The position numbers were made by a program, and so were the translations under genes. Under the pieces are notes generated by a model. That model saw nothing but the letters and a program-made list of their open reading frames with translations. It was not told the origin of the DNA and made no database searches. 64,000 nucleotides of DNA from CAZEHS01 sp964649745. GTDB lineage: Bacteria > Bacillota > Clostridia > Peptostreptococcales > Acidaminobacteraceae. Within the stretch, counting starts at the first letter, position 1, and each line of letters begins with the position of its first letter. Location of the stretch: positions 1-64,000 of the forward strand of contig CAZYQI010000020.1 in the NCBI GenBank assembly GCA_964649745.1, written 5' to 3'. Positions 34,537-42,436 of the stretch are shown piece after piece.

Positions 34537-34764
34537 CTACCGTGGTTTATGGAAATAGGCCGACTTGATCCAATTGAAATTGAGAAAAATGTGGATACCG
34601 GCCAGTAAAACCAACGTCAGGCCAAAAATAGGGTGAACGGATCGGAACAGCTCATAGGGAATCACATCAGGGGCGAAAAAGCGTACAACCCCTCCAGTGG
34701 CTGTCATCAGAAAAGCAATGGCAAGCAAAATATTTACGATCTTCAGCAAACGTTGTTTTTCCAT
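34537..34764 (-). CDS. Small membrane protein, DUF4405-like
   Basis: A 75-residue protein with two membrane segments (about 8-28 and 44-62). Histidines in the second segment (VHPIFGL, GIHIFLNF) follow the DUF4405 pattern, a family related to cytochrome b-like membrane subunits that may bind haem. GGAGG precedes the start. It sits upstream of the MFS gene in the same direction, but the gap of about 105 nt gives only weak support for co-transcription. Confidence 0.65.
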   Translation of the reverse strand: MEKQRLLKIVNILLAIAFLMTATGGVVRFFAPDVIPYELFRSVHPIFGLTLVLLAGIHIFLNFNWIKSAYFHKPR

Positions 34765-34835
34765 TGGAACCTCCAGGGCATTTAGGTGGGTGTAGTCATG
34801 TCGATGTGATTAAATGATACCCTGCCTGGGATGCG

Positions 34836-35585
34836 TCAAACGGCATAGTAGGTGTTCCGGAATTCTTCAGCGATGGCGTTCAGCCTGCTGGATGTTTGGG
34901 GGATGGAGAAGCCAATCAGAAAAGGAGAGGCAACATATCGCGGAACAACCTTGCAAGCGACTGAATCCTTCCATTGGTAGAAAAACAGATTGAAGCTGTC
35001 ATTCTGACCAAGAAGATATTTCACAACGTTCTGTATGGCATCCGCCATAAAAGTGTCATGGCGGGGGGTAGCGATAATATTGAATTCAATGGGGCAGGTA
35101 TTGGGTTTTGTGGAGATGGTAAGAGAACGATTGTCCTCTGAGTATATTTCAATCCCTTCAAAAATCTCATCATTTATGTTCAATCTATAGTCGATATCCT
35201 CAAGGCCCACCAGCTGCATGTGGGCATGATCGATGCTGCCTCCGGACAGAGGACCGTGATTTTTGAAGAAAGCCACCGACTTGAAATCACCGCTTTTCTC
35301 CATCCTCAGCCAATGATCGATGCCAAAGGTAATGACCCTACGAAAATATTCTTTTGTGTAGGTGGCTATATTGGCGGAGCAATCATCGGTTTCGATGATC
35401 ACGGCTTGAAATGCACGCTCCAGAGTTGAGAATTTATTCTTCACCAGCAGGATGGATCCGTCCTCATCCAATATTTCTGAAAGCTCCTGGCGATTGCAAA
35501 AAGGACAGGTCGATTGACGCCCCTGATAATGATTCTTTTCTTTCACAACATCTGAACGAAAACGAAGATGCGGATTGCTTGCCAT
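34836..35585 (-). CDS. DUF4931 HIT-like nucleotide-binding protein
   Basis: A 249-residue protein of the HIT/GalT superfamily, DUF4931 type. SNPHLRFRSDVVKEK at the start and a CPFC zinc knuckle lead to VKNKFSTLE, and the catalytic-region motif GGSIDHAHMQLVG (HxH) is the usual histidine-triad element. Substrate is unknown; relatives act as nucleotidyl transferases or hydrolases. The start at 35585 is preferred because AGGTGA lies upstream and TATAAT (minus strand, 35617-35622) sits just above it, which would place the longer ATG start before or at the transcript start. Confidence 0.75.
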   Translation of the reverse strand: MASNPHLRFRSDVVKEKNHYQGRQSTCPFCNRQELSEILDEDGSILLVKNKFSTLERAFQAVIIETDDCSANIATYTKEYFRRVITFGIDHWLRMEKSGDFKSVAFFKNHGPLSGGSIDHAHMQLVGLEDIDYRLNINDEIFEGIEIYSEDNRSLTISTKPNTCPIEFNIIATPRHDTFMADAIQNVVKYLLGQNDSFNLFFYQWKDSVACKVVPRYVASPFLIGFSIPQTSSRLNAIAEEFRNTYYAV

Positions 35586-35616
35586 TTTTTCACCTGCCGA
35601 TACGGTTATTTCTTTC

Positions 35617-35622
35617 ATTATA
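35617..35622 (-). promoter_or_regulatory. Probable -10 element of the DUF4931 gene
   Basis: A perfect TATAAT on the minus strand, 32 nt before the chosen start. The -35 is poor. Confidence 0.4.
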
Positions 35623-35717
35623 CAGGAAAGTACGCTGTATGGATGCACCGGAATGGAGGCTATCCGGAAAGAGAATGGGTACCGATCAGCAGCGTGACAA
35701 TCGCCGGATCAATTGAT

Positions 35718-35774
35718 AAAAAAGACCCTGCAAAGTAAACACGGCTCATTTTCTCCGTGTCTGCTTTGCAGGGT
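35718..35774 (-). terminator. Terminator of the crotonase-SDR-CoA-transferase operon
   Basis: ACCCTGCAAAG/CTTTGCAGGGT outer stem plus CACGG/CCGTG inner stem; on the minus strand a run of Ts (A6 on the plus strand at 35718-35723) follows. Confidence 0.8.
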
Positions 35775-35850
35775 GTACTTCATTTCATAGAAGATATCAA
35801 TGATTTTGGGTAGGGTGACACTTCTATATTGAGCAGTACAGGAGTGTACG

Positions 35851-36633
35851 CTACCTGCCAGTGAAATGGGGTTCTCGTTTTTCAATGAAAGCCGTTATCC
35901 CCTCAACAAAATCCTCTGTTTTCGCACACGCAATCTGGCAGAGGGACTCCTCTGTTAAAGATGCCTCAAGGTCATCATATACAAGCTTGTTCATCAATGC
36001 CTTCATGGTGGCCAGTGATACGGAGGGTTTTTTGCTAAGCGTTCTTGCAAGCTCTAGCGTAGCTGCTTCAAGTGACTCTACTGGAACTACTTTGTTAACA
36101 AAGCCCATACTGTAGGCTTCATCTGCAGCAAGCTGTCTTCCCGTCATAATCAGCTCGGTTGCTCGGGAAACACCCAGAATCCGTGTAAGGGACAATATAC
36201 CAGCCATATCAGGTATAAGGCCGATATTGACAAATGCCTGAATAAAGCGTGAGTTATCTGCGGCAATTCTAAAGTCACAGAGCAATGCCAGGTTAAAACC
36301 GGCTCCTGCAACCGGTCCGTGAACAGAAGCAATAATGGGCTTCGTGACGCGCCTTATTTTAAGCGCAGCCTCTTTCAATTTTGTTAATGACGATTCAATG
36401 TTGTCTTCTCCGCTTTTTACGCTTTTCACCATGGCGGCGATATCGCCGCCACCGCTAAAGCCCTTGCCAATCCCTGTGATCACAATTACCCTTACGTTTG
36501 AATCATCGTCACATAAAGTGAGGGCGTTGATGAGAGCGCTTAGCATGGACTCATTCAGTGCATTTAGATTGTGCGGACTGTTCAATTTTAGAGTGGCGAT
36601 GCCTTCAGATATGCCGTAATCAATAAGGTTCAT
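35851..36633 (-). CDS. Enoyl-CoA hydratase/isomerase family protein
   Basis: A 260-residue crotonase-fold enzyme. The oxyanion-hole elements (GKGFSGGGDIAAM and VHGPVAGAGFNLA) are present. Where crotonase has its first catalytic glutamate the sequence reads FIQAFVNIG, so that Glu is missing, whereas the second (in TELIMTG) is kept and an Asp appears in GLIPDMAG, the arrangement seen in isomerases such as PaaG-type or enoyl-CoA delta-isomerases. It may shift double bonds rather than hydrate. The start at 36633 has AAGGGAGA. It is last in the minus-strand operon with SDR and CoA-transferase, under a predicted sigma-54 promoter. Confidence 0.8.
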   Translation of the reverse strand: MNLIDYGISEGIATLKLNSPHNLNALNESMLSALINALTLCDDDSNVRVIVITGIGKGFSGGGDIAAMVKSVKSGEDNIESSLTKLKEAALKIRRVTKPIIASVHGPVAGAGFNLALLCDFRIAADNSRFIQAFVNIGLIPDMAGILSLTRILGVSRATELIMTGRQLAADEAYSMGFVNKVVPVESLEAATLELARTLSKKPSVSLATMKALMNKLVYDDLEASLTEESLCQIACAKTEDFVEGITAFIEKREPHFTGR

Positions 36634-36689
36634 TATGCTCTCCCTTACATTCAATGTGTTGTTTCCGCGAATATGGATTCTTAATAATT

Positions 36690-37412
36690 TTATAACCGCA
36701 TTCCACCGGCGACTTCGATAACCTGTCCGGTCACATACGATGCATCTTCGCCGGCCAAGAAAAGGATTGCCTTGGCGACCTCCTCGGGTTGCCCGGCTCT
36801 GCCAAGTGAAATCATCTTTGTAATGCCGTTTCGGATTTCATCGGGAATTGCCTTTGTCATATCTGTATCGATAAAGCCTGGTGCAACGGCATTTACCCGT
36901 ATGTTGGCCCCCTTAAAGGCGAACTCTTTAGCCCAGGTTTTAGTCAGGCCCACAACACCGGACTTACTGGCAGAGTAATTGACCTGGCCAATGTTTCCGT
37001 ATAAACCGGCGACAGAAGATACATTGATGATCACACCGACCCCTTTTTCCATCATATGTTTGCCAACCGGCTTTGTCAGGTTGAAAACACCCTTCAGGTT
37101 GACATCAACGACCAGATCCCACATGGTTTCGTCCAGCTTGGCAGTCATACCATCACGGGTGATGCCCGCATTATTCACCAGAACGTCGATGCCGCCGTGT
37201 TCAGCGATAACGTTTGCTGCAAATTGCTGACAGGCTGCGTAATCGGCAACATTGAGCTGTTCAAAATAAACGTTCTCTATTTCATAAACAGGAGCTGAAA
37301 CATCTGCAACCACAACTTTTGCACCTTGCTGAACGAAGCTTTTTGTAATGGCTTCTCCGATGCCTCGGGAACCGCCTGTAACCACAACGACTTTTCCTTC
37401 AAATTTACGCAT
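36690..37412 (-). CDS. SDR 3-oxoacyl-ACP/CoA reductase (FabG-like)
   Basis: A 240-residue short-chain dehydrogenase. The cofactor loop TGGSRGIGEAI, NNAG, the catalytic Ser (NVSSVAG) and Y-x3-K (NYSASK), and the C-terminal VTGQVIEVAGGM follow FabG/PhaB closely. It interconverts 3-oxoacyl and (R)-3-hydroxyacyl thioesters with NAD(P)H. In this operon, between a CoA-transferase and a crotonase-fold isomerase, a CoA-linked substrate such as acetoacetyl-CoA is more likely than ACP. AGCGGAGG precedes the start. Confidence 0.83.
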   Translation of the reverse strand: MRKFEGKVVVVTGGSRGIGEAITKSFVQQGAKVVVADVSAPVYEIENVYFEQLNVADYAACQQFAANVIAEHGGIDVLVNNAGITRDGMTAKLDETMWDLVVDVNLKGVFNLTKPVGKHMMEKGVGVIINVSSVAGLYGNIGQVNYSASKSGVVGLTKTWAKEFAFKGANIRVNAVAPGFIDTDMTKAIPDEIRNGITKMISLGRAGQPEEVAKAILFLAGEDASYVTGQVIEVAGGMRL

Positions 37413-37468
37413 ACCGTTTGGCCTCCGCTTTCGCTTTGATGGGGTATTTTGACGGACAAAAGAATGAC

Positions 37469-38677
37469 TTATTTCAGGATAATACCGGCCTCTACCAATT
37501 TTTCGATATCTTCATCTGTGTAGCCGACCTTTTGCAGAATTTCCTTCGTGTGAGTACCGGGTGCACAGGAGGTCTTATACTCCATGGTCCCAGATTCTCG
37601 AAATTGGATAGGCGGTGTCGGCATGTAGAATGTTTTCCCGGAGGGATACGTTATTGGACGCATAAAGTCATTGACGAGGGCTTGCTCATCTTGCACAACG
37701 TCATGCATGTGTCTGAACGATTCAAAGGGAATGTCCCGTGCGCTCCATTTTTCAGTCAGCTCACCAAGTGTCTTCGATTGAATCAGTGGAGAAAGGATCT
37801 CCACAAGTGCCCGCTGATTCTTTTTATTGGCCAACCGCGTATTGAACCGCACATCATCCATTAACTCCGGCAGATCAAGAGATTCACAAAGTGCCTTCCA
37901 ATACTTGTCGAAATCAAATAACATGAGGACAACCCACTCGTTGTCGGCGGTTTTATAAGGATGGCCCATCACCGGAAGTAATACGGGTTCATTGTATGGC
38001 TGCGGATATCTGTTGCCCACCTGTACGGAAGGCTGCATCGTTGCAGTTGTCCAGATTCCAGTGTGATAAAGCGATACCGAAACCTTGTCGCCTAAGCCTG
38101 TGCGGAGCTTCTTGTAAAGAGCGGCGGAAACGCCCTGAGCCAGCGCTACGCCGGTTGGATGATCGCCCATGCCAGCTAGGTTAACCAGGGGATAGTTTTC
38201 TGCCGTGCCGGTGTCAATGCTAAGTCCTGTTCTACCAAAGTATGCGATGATATCATATCCAGGCTTTTGGGCATCTTCGCCTTTTTCCCCATAGGCGTTG
38301 ACATGGCCATAGACCAACCCCGGGAAGTCTTTTGATAGCTGCTCGTAAGTCAGTCCCAGCCGTTCAAGGGCATCTTCACGATAGTTGGTAATGATGGCAT
38401 CGGCATCTTCCAGCAGCTTGTACAGAATTTTCTTGCCGGAGGGGTGCTTCAAGTCAAGAGCAAAGAATGACTTGTTCGCGTTCACAATGTCAAATACCGG
38501 GTTTTCGTCGTTCTTAATGGGAACGCCAAGAATTGCGCCCTGTACCCTGTGGAGGTCGCCTCCCAACGCTTCTACTTTGATAACCTCGGCTCCTTGATCA
38601 GCTAAAATACGTGCTGCGCTGGATGCGGCTATGACCGTCGACAAATCAATAACTTTCACACCTGAAAATGGTTTCAT
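37469..38677 (-). CDS. Family III CoA-transferase (FldA/HadA/CaiB-like)
   Basis: A 402-residue CaiB/BaiF family CoA-transferase. These swap CoA between acids through an active-site aspartyl-CoA; the candidate Asp is in GMGDHPTGVALAQG, matching FldA (cinnamoyl-CoA:phenyllactate) and HadA (2-hydroxyisocaproate) of clostridia, as do FSGVKVIDL at the start and ANKSFFALDLKHPSGK. It probably activates the carboxylic acid substrate of the operon. AAGGAGG precedes the ATG at 38677. It is the first gene of a three-gene minus-strand operon; a sigma-54 promoter lies about 60 nt upstream. Substrate is not determined by sequence; a carnitine type is less likely than a fermentative hydroxy- or enoic acid. 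Confidence 0.83.
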   Translation of the reverse strand: MKPFSGVKVIDLSTVIAASSAARILADQGAEVIKVEALGGDLHRVQGAILGVPIKNDENPVFDIVNANKSFFALDLKHPSGKKILYKLLEDADAIITNYREDALERLGLTYEQLSKDFPGLVYGHVNAYGEKGEDAQKPGYDIIAYFGRTGLSIDTGTAENYPLVNLAGMGDHPTGVALAQGVSAALYKKLRTGLGDKVSVSLYHTGIWTTATMQPSVQVGNRYPQPYNEPVLLPVMGHPYKTADNEWVVLMLFDFDKYWKALCESLDLPELMDDVRFNTRLANKKNQRALVEILSPLIQSKTLGELTEKWSARDIPFESFRHMHDVVQDEQALVNDFMRPITYPSGKTFYMPTPPIQFRESGTMEYKTSCAPGTHTKEILQKVGYTDEDIEKLVEAGIILK

Positions 38678-38735
38678 TTAAATCCTCCTTATGATGTTTC
38701 GGTACGGAATGCATGACATCTTACTGTAGAGTATC

Positions 38736-38751
38736 AGCAAGATTCATGCCA
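38736..38751 (-). promoter_or_regulatory. Sigma-54 (-24/-12) promoter of the CoA-transferase operon
   Basis: On the minus strand TGGCAT-N5-TTGCT matches the sigma-54 consensus TGGCAC-N5-TTGCW with one mismatch, keeping the invariant GG and GC at the right spacing. It lies about 60 nt before the CoA-transferase start and divergent from the sigma-54 activator gene. Confidence 0.75.
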
Positions 38752-38777
38752 GCCGAAATAGCTTCAAACATCAAGGT

Positions 38778-38833
38778 TGCAAGATGATCGCGCAAATGCA
38801 ATCTTGCATGATGTAACAAATGTGTGGCATAAT
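38778..38833. promoter_or_regulatory. Activator-binding palindrome and promoter of the sigma-54 regulator
   Basis: TGCAAGAT (38778-38785) and ATCTTGCA (38801-38808) form an inverted repeat, overlapping a direct repeat TTGCAAGATG/TTGCATGATG. TTGCAT (38804-38809) and CATAAT (38828-38833), 18 bp apart, look like the sigma-70-type promoter of the regulator gene. The palindrome is about 30-60 bp upstream of the divergent -24/-12 promoter and could be an enhancer for it while repressing the regulator. Confidence 0.5.
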
Positions 38834-38874
38834 GCAAGTGTAAATTGGCTCTATACATACAATGGAGGAGCAAA

Positions 38875-40554
38875 ATGCCGACAACTGGTGAGAATTTGCA
38901 TTTTGAAAAATACCGCGATATTTGGGACAGACTGTCAAGCGCTGTCGCGATCATTGGAGATGACGGGTCGTTGTTGTATAAAAATACGTCGATGATCCGG
39001 CTCTTGCAAGGAATGGACATTGCAGAAACACAAATATCGGTCTGCACGCTCTTTGAAGGTGAAGGCTCACAGGGTTTTGCTAAGTTTAAAAACATCCGCT
39101 TTGAGGTTTTCAGAACCGCCGTTGTTATCGATGAAAATCCGGCTACTCTTTATATTTTTGAACACCCCATAAGGCTGTCTCAGGAGCTTAGGGATATTTT
39201 AGACTGTATTGATGACATCATTATTCTAGCCAGCGGAGACGGCATTTATGAATTAGGGAATGTCGCCATCAAACATATACTGGACTATGAGCCCTCTCAG
39301 TTGATTGGCATGTCTACCCAGGATTTGATTACCCAAAACTTTACCAATAATCCAATAGCACATGAAGTGATGCTCTCAAAGAAGGTTGAGCAGAGAATTG
39401 TGGAGTATTCAAACGGGAAATCCATTATGTTTACGGGGATTCCTCTTCTGAATGAAGAAGGCGAGATTTCGAGAATTGTTCTGACCGGAAGAGATGTATC
39501 CAATCTTGTGCATTTAGAAAATGAGTTGAAAAGGGCAGAGGAATTCAAGATTAAATATTATCAGCAAAGTGAAGAGCTTCAGAAATATCGGGAAATGTAT
39601 GAAATCGTTTGCTCCAGCGAGAAAATGGAAAGTCTGCTGAACCTGGCTGTGCGGGTTGCGAAAACGGACTCATCTGTCTTTATTACCGGCGAATCCGGCG
39701 TGGGGAAAGAAGAAATTGCGAAGTTTATTCATCGAAACAGCAAGAGAAAAAATAAGCCGTTCATTGCGATCAACTGTGCGGCCATACCGTCTGAGCTTTT
39801 AGAATCCGAATTTTTTGGATATGAAGAAGGTGCGTTTACAGGGGCAAAAAAGGGCGGCATGAAGGGACTGTTTGAAGAAGCGAACAACGGCACAATCTTC
39901 TTGGATGAAATCGGGGAGCTGCCGATCAAGATGCAGAGTAAGCTTTTACGGGTAATTCAAGAAAACGGCATCATGCGGATTGGGGGCAAGAAGTTAATTC
40001 CCGTTGATGTCCGGTATATTTGTGCAACAAATCTTTCAAAAGAAGAGTTGTCAGACAACTTGAAGTTCAGGCAGGATCTCTATTATCGCCTAAGCGTGGT
40101 ACCTATTCGGGTTCCGGCTTTAAGAGAGAGAAAGGATGACATCATTCCCCTCGTTCATCATTTTTTGAAGTGTTTTAATGAAAAATATGGATTTGACGTT
40201 AAAATCTCTAAAAGCGTTATACAACGCCTGTATAATTATGAGTGGCGTGGAAACGTGCGGGAAATGAAGAATGCCATCGAGCGACTTGTTATCTTGGCAG
40301 AAGGAGACCTAGTCGATGACGATGCGTTTGAAACAGTCCTTCGGATGAACCAGGAAGCAATGGATGGTGAAGAGCGAAACGAGATTCAAATTTCACGAAT
40401 GATGGGCTTAAATGAGGCGTATCGAATGGTTGATGAGATCCTTATTAAGAAAGCCTTGCAGGAGCACGGAACGGTTGTAAAAGCGGCCGATGCTCTTGGA
40501 ATAGATCCTTCGACCATCCACCGAAAGATTAAAAAGGGATACAAGTTTACGTAG
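38875..40554 (+). CDS. Sigma-54-dependent transcriptional activator with PAS sensors
   Basis: A 559-residue enhancer-binding protein. Two PAS-like regions occupy about 10-100 and 105-225, followed by a coiled linker, the AAA+ sigma-54 interaction domain (Walker A GESGVGKE at 272; GAFTGA at 319, the sigma-54 contact loop; Walker B FLDEIGEL), and a Fis-type HTH (about 515-559; AADALGIDPSTIHRKIKK). All catalytic features are present. It has no receiver domain, so it senses a ligand rather than phosphorylation. TGGAGGAG precedes the start. It lies between two acyl-CoA operons, each with a -24/-12 promoter, and is the obvious regulator of both. Confidence 0.9.
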   Translation: MPTTGENLHFEKYRDIWDRLSSAVAIIGDDGSLLYKNTSMIRLLQGMDIAETQISVCTLFEGEGSQGFAKFKNIRFEVFRTAVVIDENPATLYIFEHPIRLSQELRDILDCIDDIIILASGDGIYELGNVAIKHILDYEPSQLIGMSTQDLITQNFTNNPIAHEVMLSKKVEQRIVEYSNGKSIMFTGIPLLNEEGEISRIVLTGRDVSNLVHLENELKRAEEFKIKYYQQSEELQKYREMYEIVCSSEKMESLLNLAVRVAKTDSSVFITGESGVGKEEIAKFIHRNSKRKNKPFIAINCAAIPSELLESEFFGYEEGAFTGAKKGGMKGLFEEANNGTIFLDEIGELPIKMQSKLLRVIQENGIMRIGGKKLIPVDVRYICATNLSKEELSDNLKFRQDLYYRLSVVPIRVPALRERKDDIIPLVHHFLKCFNEKYGFDVKISKSVIQRLYNYEWRGNVREMKNAIERLVILAEGDLVDDDAFETVLRMNQEAMDGEERNEIQISRMMGLNEAYRMVDEILIKKALQEHGTVVKAADALGIDPSTIHRKIKKGYKFT

Positions 40555-40580
40555 TCCGTAGAGAGGTGTCTTGCGTGATG

Positions 40581-40622
40581 CCGCACTACTCTTGCAAATC
40601 GCAAGGGCAGTGCGGTTTTTTT
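40581..40622 (+). terminator. Terminator of the sigma-54 activator
   Basis: CCGCACT/AGTGCGG outer and CTTGC/GCAAG inner stems followed by T7. The loop TTGCAAATCGCAAG also looks like the TTGCA activator motif and lies about 85 bp above the next sigma-54 promoter, so it could double as an upstream site. Confidence 0.75.
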
Positions 40623-40678
40623 ATAAAGAAAAAAGGATAAAACCGCCGTTTTCAATATCTCGGGAAATTGATTTTTTT

Positions 40679-40694
40679 TGGCACGAGTGTTGCT
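40679..40694 (+). promoter_or_regulatory. Sigma-54 (-24/-12) promoter of the CoA-transferase-fadNA operon
   Basis: TGGCAC-GAGTG-TTGCT is an exact match to the sigma-54 consensus. The first gene of the operon starts at 41125, so it implies a leader of about 420 nt. Confidence 0.85.
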
Positions 40695-40705
40695 TATTGT
40701 TATGA

Positions 40706-41124
40706 GTGGTCGTTATAAACGGATTTTTGCAATGCAATGACAACAATTATTTGAATTGGGGGGGTGACACGCAGGACAACAAATCAGGATTGTTTAAGGG
40801 CTCTTTCAAGGGATGTAAAGGGCAGCATCCAAACAAGTATGCTAATAAGGGTCAAGACCACGAAACTGAGACATTTTGAAGATGCACAGTATTCAATTGG
40901 CGCCTATTCCAATAGCAGAAGATCAGACCGCTTTTTAATCACAGATCGGGGTGATGTTTTGACCAAGCCATAGCATGGATTTGTTCATCTTTTGAACCAT
41001 TATATGGGATGTGTTGCACAGTCTGCCGCAGTGAAGGGCGTTGCTTAAGCTGACAAAAGACTGATCACCCACAACAGCAAAGGAAAAGAAAATTCACTGC
41101 TTCTTGAGAGCGTGGAAGGTGCTT
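40706..41124 (+). other. Long leader of the fadNA operon, with a doubtful small ORF
   Basis: About 420 bp between the sigma-54 promoter and the first gene. A GTG at 40764 preceded by GGGGGGG opens a 69-residue frame to 40973 (basic, no family recognised). It may be a small gene, a degraded gene or chance. Nothing else definite is seen in the stretch. Confidence 0.3.
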
Positions 41125-42411
41125 ATGAACTGGAAAATGGCTTATACTGAAAAATATGTTTCGATTGAAGTAGCAGCATCAAAGATTGAACAAGGAGACA
41201 GGATTTGGTTCGGAGCAGGTATAGCCGCCCCCGTCCAATTGATGGAAGCTTTAGCAGACAGAGTAGATGCCTTACGCGATGTGAAACTTCTGTCTGCGCT
41301 GGCTTTGCATGGGTTCAAGTTCCTCCAGTCACCGGATTACGTCGGGCGTTTAAGCTATTACACCGTTTTCCAAGGGGCGTACGAAAGAGCCTTTTCACAT
41401 GCGGGTAATGTAAATGTGGTGGTTGCACACCTATCTGAAGTAGATAAGGTGATCGCAGATTTTGAAATAAATGTTCTGATGGCGGACGTATCGATGCCGG
41501 ACGAGGACGGTTATATGTATTATGGGCCAATGGGCGTTGTAGCAAATCATTATGCTGCGAAAAGGTCAAACAAGATCATCGTTCAGGTCAATAAACACCA
41601 GCCTAGGGCAAAGGGTGTACAGCACAGGATACATGTTAATGACGTTTCATGGATTTGTGAGCATGACCACACACTTGCCACACTTCCAGAAATACAAATA
41701 ACAGAAGTTGAAAAGGAGATTGCAGAACACGTCATTCCACATATTCCAGATGGCGCAACAATTCAAATCGGTATTGGCGGTCTTGCGAATGCGATTGGTT
41801 ACAGATTGGACATTAAGAAGGAATTGTCGGTGTACACCGAGATGTATACGGATTCCATGTTACACCTGGCGAAGAAAGGCGTTCTCAGGGGAACCGCTGT
41901 AGCTGCTTTTGGACTGGGATGCCAAGAGCTGTACGATTTTATAGAAGAGGGCGGAGTAGAATTCGCACCGGCGTATGAAGTGAATAATCCGTACAGGATC
42001 GGAGAAAAAGACAATTTCATTTCAATAAATGCGTGCCTAATGAGTGATCTTACAGGACAGGTTTGTTCAGAATCGGTGGGCTTCAAGCAGTTCAGCACCA
42101 CCGGTGGTCAGATGGATTTTGTTCGGGGGGCGCGACTATCGAAAGGGGGCAAATCATTTTTGTGCCTTCCATCCACCCACGTGGATAAGAATGGAACCGT
42201 TTCGTCGACCATTGTGACAGCTCTTCCTGCTGGACAGGTGGTAACGTCATCAAGAGCTGATGTTATGAATATTGTCACAGAATACGGCGTAGCAAATTTG
42301 AAAAACAAAACCATAGGGGAACGGGTAGATGCGCTGATTGCCATCGCCCATCCAGATTTTCGGGTAAAACTGAGAGAAGAAGCGACACAAGCGGGTTTGA
42401 TTAAGAAATAA
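41125..42411 (+). CDS. Acetyl-CoA hydrolase/4-hydroxybutyrate or butyryl-CoA:acetate CoA-transferase family
   Basis: A 428-residue family I-type CoA-transferase (Cat2/AbfT/But group). GAGIAAPVQLMEAL at the start, GIGGLANAIG, and a catalytic-Glu region YTEMYTDSML (Glu attacking the acyl-CoA) are seen. Members move CoA between acetyl-CoA and butyrate, 4-hydroxybutyrate or similar acids. In this operon it would activate the acid for, or recover CoA from, the beta-oxidation steps by FadN and FadA. GGAAGGTG precedes the ATG at 41125. It is first after the sigma-54 promoter, with a 25-nt gap to the next gene. Confidence 0.85.
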   Translation: MNWKMAYTEKYVSIEVAASKIEQGDRIWFGAGIAAPVQLMEALADRVDALRDVKLLSALALHGFKFLQSPDYVGRLSYYTVFQGAYERAFSHAGNVNVVVAHLSEVDKVIADFEINVLMADVSMPDEDGYMYYGPMGVVANHYAAKRSNKIIVQVNKHQPRAKGVQHRIHVNDVSWICEHDHTLATLPEIQITEVEKEIAEHVIPHIPDGATIQIGIGGLANAIGYRLDIKKELSVYTEMYTDSMLHLAKKGVLRGTAVAAFGLGCQELYDFIEEGGVEFAPAYEVNNPYRIGEKDNFISINACLMSDLTGQVCSESVGFKQFSTTGGQMDFVRGARLSKGGKSFLCLPSTHVDKNGTVSSTIVTALPAGQVVTSSRADVMNIVTEYGVANLKNKTIGERVDALIAIAHPDFRVKLREEATQAGLIKK

Positions 42412-42436
42412 TCATTTTAAGAAAGTGAGGAACACC

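Noticed and set aside
37469..38677. Carnitine CoA-transferase (CaiB) in the strict sense
   Set aside because: The sequence follows the FldA/HadA pattern more closely and no other cai genes are near.
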